From positions 1 to 5,288 of the forward strand of contig DIQC01000032.1 of assembly GCA_002426495.1 (NCBI GenBank): 5,288 nucleotides of DNA, in the 5' to 3' direction. Under the pieces are notes generated by a model that saw only the letters and a program-made list of their open reading frames with translations, did no database searches and was not told the origin of the DNA. The stretch comes from Thermacetogenium sp. UBA5472. Lineage in GTDB: Bacteria; Bacillota; DSM-12270; Thermacetogeniales; Thermacetogeniaceae. Of this stretch, positions 1 through 5,004 are shown one piece after another; within the stretch, counting starts at the first letter, position 1, and every line of letters begins with the position of its first letter. The position numbers and the translations under genes were made by a program.

Positions 1-1208
1 TCCCTGATGTTTTCCAGCCAATTGAGGTAGACCTTTGTAAAGCGCTCAGGTACAAAACGGATCTGCCCATCTTTTACCGCTTTCATGGCAGGATCTGCCA
101 AGGGTTTCATGCGCACAAACCACTGCTCAGATACCACAGGCTCAATAACTGAACTGCAGCGATAGCAGTGGCCGACAGCATGTGAGTAATCATCCACCTT
201 CACCAGAGCGCCCAGATCCGAAAGGTCCTCAACAACCCGGAGGCGGGCATCTTCTCTAGTCATACCAGCATACCCACCGGCTTTTTCAGTCAAAATTCCG
301 TCCTTGCCGATAACCACAACCTCAGGCAGGTTATGACGGCGCCCCATCTCAAAGTCAGCCGGATCATGAGCAGGGGTTATCTTCACTGCACCGGTACCAA
401 AGGTCGGATCAACAGCCTCATCAGCTACAACCGGTATCTCACGGTTCATCAGAGGCAATATAACCATCTTTCCTATCAGACCTGCATAACGTTCATCCTC
501 AGGGTGTACAGCAACCCCGGTGTCCCCCATCATGGTCTCCGGACGGGTTGTGGCCACTGTTATGCCTGAGCTGCCATCAGCAGCTGGATAATGGACATAA
601 TACAGTTTGGAATCCTCATCCTCATGCTCAACTTCGATATCTGAGATGGTTGTCTGACACTTAGGACACCAGTTGATGATATAACTGCCTTTATAGATCA
701 ATCCCTTCTCATAGAGCTGCCGAAAAACCTCCCGTACGGCACGGGAACAGCCGGCATCCATGGTGAAGCGCTCCCGCTCCCAGTCACAGGAAGCGCCCAA
801 TCTCTTGAGCTGATTGATGATCCCCCCGCCATACTCTTCCTTCCAATCCCAAACCCGCTCTATAAACTTTTCTCGACCCAGGTCATATTTGCTCAAGCCC
901 TCTTTACTCAGGTGCTCCTCCACCCGAGCCTGGGTAGCGATACCGGCATGGTCTGTGCCCGGCATCCACAGTGTATTAAAACCCTGCATCCGCCGCCAGC
1001 GTATCAAAACATCCTGGATAGTGTTATCCAATGCATGACCCAAATGCAGAGTACCAGTAACATTAGGAGGGGGAATAACAATGCAGAAAGGATCTCCTCC
1101 CTGATCAGGATCTGCATGAAAATAATTATTTTGCACCCAATATGAATACCACTTCTCCTCAACCTGATGTGGTTCATATACCTTTGGGATTAACTTCTCT
1201 TCAGCCAT
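1..1208 (-). CDS. valS: Valyl-tRNA synthetase, N-terminal part (runs off left edge)
   Basis: This cytoplasmic class I aminoacyl-tRNA synthetase charges tRNA-Val with valine and hydrolyses mischarged Thr-tRNA in its CP1 editing domain. The minus strand is open from an ATG at 1206-1208 to the window edge, giving 402 full codons of an enzyme usually about 880 residues long. Motifs seen are PPPNVTGTLHLGH (about residues 46-58, containing the HIGH-class ATP signature HLGH), DHAGIATQ (86-93), a CPKC pair (181-184), the editing-site motif TTRPET (220-225), GTGAVKITPAHDP (271-283), and CYRC (348-351). The two CxxC pairs fit the zinc-binding inserts of this family. The KMSKS loop and the anticodon-binding domain lie outside the window. 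The start is supported by GAGGG placed 7 nt upstream and by the family's N-terminus. A sigma-A-like promoter sits close upstream and the leader is too short for a T-box. The gene is divergent from the rightward operon. Identification is near certain. Confidence 0.97.
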   Translation of the reverse strand, partial: MAEEKLIPKVYEPHQVEEKWYSYWVQNNYFHADPDQGGDPFCIVIPPPNVTGTLHLGHALDNTIQDVLIRWRRMQGFNTLWMPGTDHAGIATQARVEEHLSKEGLSKYDLGREKFIERVWDWKEEYGGGIINQLKRLGASCDWERERFTMDAGCSRAVREVFRQLYEKGLIYKGSYIINWCPKCQTTISDIEVEHEDEDSKLYYVHYPAADGSSGITVATTRPETMMGDTGVAVHPEDERYAGLIGKMVILPLMNREIPVVADEAVDPTFGTGAVKITPAHDPADFEMGRRHNLPEVVVIGKDGILTEKAGGYAGMTREDARLRVVEDLSDLGALVKVDDYSHAVGHCYRCSSVIEPVVSEQWFVRMKPLADPAMKAVKDGQIRFVPERFTKVYLNWLENIR

Positions 1209-1215
1209 TTTACAT

Positions 1216-1220
1216 CCCTC
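1216..1220 (-). promoter_or_regulatory. Ribosome binding site of valS
   Basis: On the minus strand GAGGG is followed by 7 nt and then the ATG of valS. This spacing is ideal and decides the start codon. Confidence 0.8.
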
Positions 1221-1259
1221 TATCCCTTTAATTCTGCGGATAACGCAATTTCTTGTTCA

Positions 1260-1289
1260 ATTGTACGTTTTAAATGCAACATTTGTCAA
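1260..1289 (-). promoter_or_regulatory. Sigma-A-type promoter of valS
   Basis: On the minus strand a perfect -35 box TTGACA (1284-1289) is followed by 18 nt and a -10 box TACAAT (1260-1265). Transcription would start near 1253, leaving a leader of only about 45 nt before valS. That is too short for a T-box riboswitch, which commonly controls valS in Firmicutes, so expression from this promoter is probably constitutive. Confidence 0.8.
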
Positions 1290-1294
1290 CCAAA

Positions 1295-1354
1295 GAGACG
1301 CGGAGACGCGGTCGCGGAGACGCGGGGACGGTTCTCGCGTCTCACTCGCGTCCC
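1295..1354. repeat. REP-like GC-rich palindrome cluster next to the valS promoter
   Basis: Three copies of AGACGCGG (1296-1303, 1304-1311, 1318-1325) lead into GGGACGGTTC. GAGACGCG (1317-1324) pairs perfectly with CGCGTCTC (1336-1343), an 8-bp stem with an 11-nt loop. An alternative stem is GGGACG (1325-1330) with CGTCCC (1349-1354). The constant GGGACGGTTC word recurs at 4842-4851. No U-tract follows on either strand, so it is not a simple terminator. It resembles dispersed repetitive extragenic palindromes, which in some genomes are mobilised by IS200-like REP-associated transposases. No transposase gene is present in this window. Confidence 0.7.
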
Positions 1355-1380
1355 ATCCTTTCGGTCGGTTATGGATATCA

Positions 1381-1399
1381 GGGGAACGGTTCCGGTGAT
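1381..1399. repeat. Fragment of the same REP-like family
   Basis: GGAAC-G-GTTCC (1383-1393) is a near-perfect palindrome followed by GGTGAT. The 16 bases at 1384-1399 match 14 of 16 bases of the right end of the larger element at 4907-4922, so this looks like a partial or degraded copy. Confidence 0.5.
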
Positions 1400-1443
1400 A
1401 CATAAATTGCCATAATCCGGTGGTTAGTGATTGGTCGCTAGTC

Positions 1444-1498
1444 GTTGGAAAAAGGATGTTCGGGCGGAAACTGTCCAAAACAGTCTGGCCCTTCCAAC
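1444..1498. repeat. Compound inverted repeat of unknown role
   Basis: GTTGGAA (1444-1450) pairs with TTCCAAC (1492-1498). Nested inside, ACTGT (1470-1474) pairs with ACAGT (1480-1484) across a 5-nt loop. The element could fold on either strand. There is no U-tract and I recognise no known RNA family. It is followed by a purine-rich stretch (about 1511-1555) with two degenerate copies of GGAGGTGAGAA. Confidence 0.4.
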
Positions 1499-1558
1499 TT
1501 CAGCTTTTTAGGAAGGTGAGAAGTAGGAGGTTGGAGGTGAGAAAGAGATTAAAAACAC

Positions 1559-1586
1559 TTGTAATATTCCCTAACATATGTATAAT
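1559..1586 (+). promoter_or_regulatory. Rightward sigma-A-type promoter of the operon or a small RNA
   Basis: TTGTAA (1559-1564), a 16-nt spacer and a perfect TATAAT (1581-1586) form a good sigma-A-type promoter. The predicted start is near 1593. This is about 250 nt ahead of the first rightward gene and about 115 nt ahead of an intrinsic terminator. The transcript is therefore either an attenuated operon leader or a short independent RNA. I found no better promoter between the terminator and the gene. Confidence 0.65.
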
Positions 1587-1592
1587 AAATTA

Positions 1593-1732
1593 GTAACACG
1601 GGTTTAACGGTAGGATTTTGGATTAAAAAAACGCAGGACGGTAGAATGGAAGAATATAGGGGTCTAATATTTGACTCAGTTTGATGTTGGTCTAGTGATT
1701 TCAACCAGCACTCCTATGTGGAGTGCTTTTTT
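1593..1732 (+). ncRNA. Candidate leader RNA or small RNA ending in a terminator
   Basis: The segment lies between a good rightward promoter and an intrinsic terminator and has no convincing reading frame. It contains a direct repeat, ACGGTAGGAT (1607-1616) and ACGGTAGAAT (1638-1647). A stem of TGTTGGT (1685-1691) with ACCAGCA (1704-1710), one G-U pair and a 12-nt loop, would use bases 1707-1710 of the terminator's left arm. The two folds are therefore mutually exclusive, as in attenuators. I do not recognise it as a T-box, SAM, guanidine, ZTP, c-di-GMP or THF riboswitch. It is a structural candidate only. Confidence 0.4.
1707..1732 (+). terminator. Intrinsic (Rho-independent) terminator
   Basis: AGCACTCC (1707-1714), the loop TATGT and GGAGTGCT (1720-1727) form a perfect 8-bp stem, followed by a run of T to 1732. 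The reverse strand has no U-tract, so it acts only rightward. No rightward gene ends before it inside the window, so it terminates the transcript from the 1559-1586 promoter, either as an attenuator of the operon or as the end of a small RNA. Confidence 0.85.
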
Positions 1733-1830
1733 GTTTATTTCACAGCTAATTACCGCCTCCTGCACTGGGAGGGAGGAATGCGAAAAAGACTTAAGTTATC
1801 TTTATATCCTGGAAGTACGGTGCAACGGAG

Positions 1831-1836
1831 AGGAGG
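1831..1836 (+). promoter_or_regulatory. Ribosome binding site deciding the GHMP gene start
   Basis: A perfect AGGAGG lies 7 nt before the ATG at 1844. An earlier in-frame ATG at 1778 also has GGAGG (1768-1772), but CCTCC (1756-1760) can pair with all five of those bases in a hairpin with a 7-nt loop and would hide it. The frame remains open further upstream to an ATG at 1718 inside the terminator stem, which is not credible as a start. Confidence 0.75.
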
Positions 1837-1843
1837 ATTATTG

Positions 1844-3064
1844 ATGCAAGTAAGTCAAATTAGCCAACAGCCCCAGAAACAGAGGATCGAAATTCCGATC
1901 ATCGGCGGCCCCTGTGATCGGTTAACCGCTGTTCTGGAGGAATTTGAGCCAGGTGAACAGGAGTTCATCATTCATCCCCAGCAGTGCGGGGTAAGCCCAC
2001 GCACTGTATCTAAAGTAGTAGAACGGGAGGTAGAAGTCATTGTCCCCGCCCGGCTGCATATGGCGGTGCTGGACATGAATCGTTTCAGCATCGAGCGGGT
2101 CGGGGGAGGGGGGATTGGCTTAGGAATCAAGGTTTACATGAAGGCCAGGGTTCGCTCCACCAAAAAGCCGGAGATTGTGGTGAATGGTGAGCGTCCCTTA
2201 ATCGCTTTACACTTCGCCCGGGTTTTCAAGGAGATCCTCCACTACCCCGGAGGATTCGAAATTGAACTTGATGACCATAAAAGGCGCCATGTTGGTTTAG
2301 GCTCATCTTCAGGCATCATGTGTGCAGTATGTATCGGCATTAATGAAGCCCTAGGGAGGCCATTCAATAACCGGGAATTGAGGCGCATCACCGGATACAA
2401 TGCATGCGAAGAAAGTCCTGCTGACAACAACTACATCATCAGAACCTTTGAAACAGGAATCGGATCGATGGTGGGGATCAACGGCGGCCTTGTAGTAGGC
2501 TCCGATGATGCCGAGATCATCTACCGCGCCCCACTAGAGGACACAAAAGTGATTATTTTAATTCCTGATGTGCCCAGTCTGAAGGATGAGTACACAGGAA
2601 AAGATACCGCAGCAGATGCTGAAGTCGGGCTTTTGCTCAGGCGCGCTCGCTTCTTGGATGCGCAACTGGGAAACCCCAAGGCGCACATGATTCTGCTGGA
2701 TCTCCTTCCGGCGGCAGTCAAAGGTGATCTTAAAGCTATCGGGGATTCCCTATTGGATATTTCTTTTACCGGTTCCAAACGTGCGGAATGTGAACAGCAC
2801 GGAATGTGTGGAGCACCCATTTTTCACTACATCGGAGCTTTTCGGGAGATGGGAGCGGAAGCTGCAGGGATGAGTTCTGTGGGCCCCACGGTTTTTGCTC
2901 TCACCAGGAAGCCTATGGTTTACGAACGCATTTTAAAGTACCTGCATGATCAGGGTATCTCGAACAGCAGGATTATCGAAACTGAGGTCGACAATACGGG
3001 AGCTCGGATCATGGAAAACAACGAGGAGAGAAACTACCGTGATGAAGGATGGTTGCAGGGTTAA
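1844..3064 (+). CDS. GHMP-superfamily protein, beta-RFAP synthase-like
   Basis: This is a predicted cytoplasmic protein of 406 residues from the preferred ATG. It carries the GHMP ATP/phosphate loop GLGSSSG (residues 151-157) and several marks of the beta-ribofuranosylaminobenzene 5'-phosphate synthase group (archaeal 'sugar kinase'-like, COG1907 type). These are PARLH (68-72) followed by GGGGIGLGI (87-95), GIGSMVGINGG (205-215), LLPAAVKGD (287-295) and GMSSVGPT (342-349). True beta-RFAP synthases condense PRPP with a hydroxy- or aminobenzoate in methanopterin synthesis, while other GHMP members are small-molecule kinases. The sequence alone does not say which activity applies. About 65 residues precede the usual start of the fold, an unrecognised N-terminal extension. 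C316 and C322 flank a short CEQHGMC segment. The gene overlaps the next by 23 nt, suggesting translational coupling. The family is confident, the substrate unknown. Confidence 0.85.
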   Translation: MQVSQISQQPQKQRIEIPIIGGPCDRLTAVLEEFEPGEQEFIIHPQQCGVSPRTVSKVVEREVEVIVPARLHMAVLDMNRFSIERVGGGGIGLGIKVYMKARVRSTKKPEIVVNGERPLIALHFARVFKEILHYPGGFEIELDDHKRRHVGLGSSSGIMCAVCIGINEALGRPFNNRELRRITGYNACEESPADNNYIIRTFETGIGSMVGINGGLVVGSDDAEIIYRAPLEDTKVIILIPDVPSLKDEYTGKDTAADAEVGLLLRRARFLDAQLGNPKAHMILLDLLPAAVKGDLKAIGDSLLDISFTGSKRAECEQHGMCGAPIFHYIGAFREMGAEAAGMSSVGPTVFALTRKPMVYERILKYLHDQGISNSRIIETEVDNTGARIMENNEERNYRDEGWLQG

Positions 3065-3782
3065 AATCTGTGGGATCACCTGTCTAAAAGACCGCCAGCT
3101 GGTACACAGTGTCGGAGCGGACTTTTTCGGAGTGATCATCGATGTCCCTTATTCACCGCGGTCATTGAACATGGAAGCGGCGGCCTGCTTGCTGATAGGT
3201 GCGCCCCTTCCCGGGGTGGTTCTGGTCTTCCAAAAGGATCTGCAGCAAATCAGGCAATTGGTGGAATACTGCCGGCCACAGGCTGTACAGTTATTGAGCT
3301 CGGTGCCGCTGGAGTGGCTGCGGGAATTAAAAGTGTCATTTCCCAAAGTGAGCTGGTGGCAGTCTCTTTTCCTGCCGGCTGCCAGAGGAGCCGCACCGAA
3401 CCCTGATCTGAAGAGATTGCAACAGCAGATGCAGGAGTTGGCCAGAGCAGGAGCAGATGCAGTAATATTGGACACAGCTGTTAAATCCTCGGATAAGATA
3501 CGTTTTGGGGGCACAGGACAGACTTCCAACTGGAAGCTGGCCAGCTCCCTGGTGGTAGACTCCCCCCTGCCCGTCTTTTTGGCGGGGGGGATCAAGCCAT
3601 CCAATGTCAGGAATGCTTTGGAGATAGTCAGCCCGGATGGAATCGACCTCTGCTCAGGAGTGGAGGCACTGCCTGGCCGCAAGGATGCGACAAAGCTGCA
3701 GGAATTGATTGGTGAAATAAGGGAATGGGAAAAGGAGAATAGAAATGGTAGAAGTGAAGGGAATGAAAGGAATGAAAAATAG
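3042..3782 (+). CDS. TrpF-like phosphoribosylanthranilate isomerase homologue
   Basis: This is a predicted cytoplasmic TIM-barrel protein of 246 residues. Genuine TrpF converts N-(5'-phosphoribosyl)anthranilate to CdRP in tryptophan synthesis. Seen here are VKICGIT (residues 7-13, with the catalytic-base cysteine at C10), YSPR (37-40), ILDT (142-145, with the catalytic-acid aspartate D144), GGTG (156-159), LAGGIKPSNV (180-189) and DLCSGVE (202-208). The core active site is thus kept. Unlike usual PRAI, the QLHG strand-4 motif reads QLLSS (83-87), there is extra sequence around 103-135, and a charged tail follows residue 228. Total length exceeds the usual 200-220. The start at ATG 3042 has GAGGAG about 13 nt upstream; an adjacent in-frame GTG at 3039 is equally possible. 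It overlaps the GHMP gene and abuts the dehydrogenase, with no trp genes in sight. A relative with a different substrate is likely, so I give no trpF symbol. Confidence 0.85.
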   Translation: MKDGCRVKICGITCLKDRQLVHSVGADFFGVIIDVPYSPRSLNMEAAACLLIGAPLPGVVLVFQKDLQQIRQLVEYCRPQAVQLLSSVPLEWLRELKVSFPKVSWWQSLFLPAARGAAPNPDLKRLQQQMQELARAGADAVILDTAVKSSDKIRFGGTGQTSNWKLASSLVVDSPLPVFLAGGIKPSNVRNALEIVSPDGIDLCSGVEALPGRKDATKLQELIGEIREWEKENRNGRSEGNERNEK

Positions 3783-4814
3783 ATGAAAGCTGCTGTAGTA
3801 CATGGTGCCAACGATATTCGCATCGAAGAGGTAGATTGTCCGGTTCCAGAACCGGGAGATATTGTGGTGCGGGTCAGGGCTTCAGGGATCTGTGCCACTG
3901 ATGTGAAGACCCTGCTAGGGCAGGGCCTGCCTAAAGATTTGCCCACCATTTTAGGGCATGAAGTGGCCGGAGAGGTATCCGCTTTAGGTAAAGGTGTGTC
4001 AGATTTTGCTGTCGGTGACCGTGTGGCGGTCTACCCTATCGCTGTCTGTGGAGAGTGTGACTACTGCCTTGGTGAACGCCACAATCTATGCCGCCATGAA
4101 TTCGGCTTAGCTCATGGAATCGATGGAGGTTTTGCCGAATATGTGCGCATCCCGCGCCAGATACTCAATGTAGGGGGTGTGATCAAGATTCCGGATGAAC
4201 TCTCCTTTGAGCTGGCAGCCATGGCTGAGCCCCTCTCCTGCGGTCTGGCAGCCTTAAGGGTCAACAAGGTACAACCAGATGACACAGTTGTTATTGTCGG
4301 AGCTGGCCCAATGGGGATGATCCATCTGCTGCTGGCCAAGTGGCGGGGAGCAAAGGTGATCATCCTGGAAAAGATGCCTGGCCGCCAGGAGTTTGCCAGA
4401 AAATTGGGTGCAGATGCCATCATCGACCCCAATAACGAAGATCCGCTAGAAGCAGTCAACAAGCTGACTGATAGTGATGGAGCAGATGTGGTGATCACAT
4501 CTTTAAGCGACACCCAGGTGATTGAAAGTTCCCTTCCCCTGGTCAAAAAGGGAGGTGTCTTCAACATTTTTGGCGGTCCACCTGCAGGTCAGCGGATCAA
4601 CATCGATCCACGCTGGATTCACTACCAGGAGATCACCATCACAGGCAGTTTCGCCTCAACACCAATGGACTTCCGGGAAGCAATCTACCTGATAGCTACA
4701 CAACAGATAGATGCCGCCCGCTTGATCACAGACCGCTTTACCCTGGACTCTATGCTTGATGCAATAGAACGCGCCCGCAGTTTACAGATGATCAAGGGTG
4801 TCGTCCTAGCATGA
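3783..4814 (+). CDS. Zinc-dependent medium-chain alcohol/polyol dehydrogenase
   Basis: This 343-residue protein is a full-length member of the zinc MDR family (sorbitol, threonine and butanediol dehydrogenase relatives) that oxidises a secondary alcohol, or reduces the ketone, with a nicotinamide cofactor. Catalytic zinc ligands are visible as C37 (GICATD), H59-E60 (GHE) and E149 (AEPLSCG). Four structural-zinc cysteines are C89, C92, C95 and C103 in CGECDYCLGERHNLC. The Rossmann loop is GAGPMG (173-178). Strand beta-2 ends in the acidic E196 (IILEK), which favours NAD(H) over NADP(H). Its ATG directly follows the TAG of the TrpF-like gene with no gap. AAAGGA (3766-3771) is a modest ribosome binding site, so translational coupling is likely. 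The substrate cannot be read from sequence; context suggests a phosphorylated or sugar-like alcohol. No frame damage is seen. Confidence 0.93.
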   Translation: MKAAVVHGANDIRIEEVDCPVPEPGDIVVRVRASGICATDVKTLLGQGLPKDLPTILGHEVAGEVSALGKGVSDFAVGDRVAVYPIAVCGECDYCLGERHNLCRHEFGLAHGIDGGFAEYVRIPRQILNVGGVIKIPDELSFELAAMAEPLSCGLAALRVNKVQPDDTVVIVGAGPMGMIHLLLAKWRGAKVIILEKMPGRQEFARKLGADAIIDPNNEDPLEAVNKLTDSDGADVVITSLSDTQVIESSLPLVKKGGVFNIFGGPPAGQRINIDPRWIHYQEITITGSFASTPMDFREAIYLIATQQIDAARLITDRFTLDSMLDAIERARSLQMIKGVVLA

Positions 4815-4819
4815 TGCAC

Positions 4820-4922
4820 TGCGCGCGGGGGTGCGCGCGGGGGGACGGTTCCACTGATCGGTCACCGCGCGGTGGAACAGTTCTGGTGATCAGTTTCCGC
4901 GCGGCAGAACCGTCCCGGTGAT
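4820..4922. repeat. REP-like element with two tandem hairpin arms
   Basis: Two direct copies of TGCGCGCGGGG (4820-4830, 4832-4842) lead into an outer stem, GGGACG (4842-4847) with CGTCCC (4911-4916). Inside are two 31-nt units (4848-4878 and 4880-4910), identical at 23 of 31 positions and separated by one A. Each closes on itself, GTTCCAC with GTGGAAC in the first and GTTCTG with CAGAAC in the second. The differences at arm positions 5 and 6 are matched by compensating changes at 27 and 26. Both units share the CCGCGCGG core. The fold is a three-way junction. Alternative pairings exist, such as GGGACGGTTC with GAACCGTCCC and ACTGATC with GATCAGT. There is no U-tract, so it is not an intrinsic terminator. 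It appears inserted between the dehydrogenase and aldolase genes. Confidence 0.8.
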
Positions 4923-4928
4923 GGCCGT

Positions 4929-4938
4929 TTCTCGAGAA
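4929..4938. repeat. Short perfect palindrome
   Basis: TTCTCGAGAA is a 10-nt perfect palindrome just after the REP-like element. It may be the edge of the element or chance; no function is evident. Confidence 0.3.
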
Positions 4939-4952
4939 CCTTGAGGTAGTTG

Positions 4953-4965
4953 GGTGCCAGGCACC
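4953..4965. repeat. Near-perfect palindrome upstream of the aldolase gene
   Basis: GGTGCC-A-GGCACC is a 6-bp inverted repeat with one central base, ending 39 nt before the preferred aldolase start codon. It could be a regulator operator or another dispersed extragenic repeat. I see no convincing promoter beside it, which argues mildly for the second explanation. Confidence 0.4.
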
Positions 4966-4991
4966 TGACATTTGGCAATAAGCAATAATCT

Positions 4992-4996
4992 GGAGG
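4992..4996 (+). promoter_or_regulatory. Ribosome binding site deciding the aldolase start
   Basis: GGAGG lies 8 nt before an in-frame TTG at 5005, a standard spacing. The ATG at 4999 is only 2 nt away, too close for normal initiation. A further in-frame ATG at 5026 lacks a good site. Confidence 0.65.
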
Positions 4997-5004
4997 TAAT
5001 GAAT

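Noticed and set aside
333..1145. Short plus-strand open frames across the valS region
   Set aside because: The minus strand encodes valS without interruption and with all expected motifs, so these are shadows.
1295..1325. CRISPR-like repeat array
   Set aside because: The three 8-bp AGACGCGG copies are near-contiguous with no spacers of regular length, and no cas genes are present.
1257..1478. Minus-strand open frame of 73 codons in the divergent gap
   Set aside because: It spans palindromic repeats and the valS promoter, has no convincing start signal and gives no recognisable protein.
1593..1740. T-box, tRNA or known riboswitch in the operon leader
   Set aside because: No AGGGUGGNACCGCG-type box, no tRNA cloverleaf with a GGTTC arm, and none of the riboswitch cores I know could be found.
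1718..1843. N-terminal extension of the GHMP gene to an ATG at 1718
   Set aside because: That ATG lies inside the loop and stem of an intrinsic terminator and has no ribosome binding site. The frame is simply open upstream.
3149..3949. Long antisense open frame of 266 codons opposite the TrpF-like gene
   Set aside because: Its translation is low-complexity and Ser/Pro-rich with no family resemblance, while the opposite strand has clear PRAI and MDR motifs. It is a shadow frame.
4112..4567. Antisense open frame of 151 codons opposite the dehydrogenase
   Set aside because: It is a shadow of a well-supported MDR gene, with no ribosome binding site or recognisable motif.
4842..4916. Intrinsic terminator after the dehydrogenase gene
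   Set aside because: The stem is strong but no U-tract follows on either strand (GGTGATGG follows rightward, G-rich sequence precedes). A REP-like element is the better reading.
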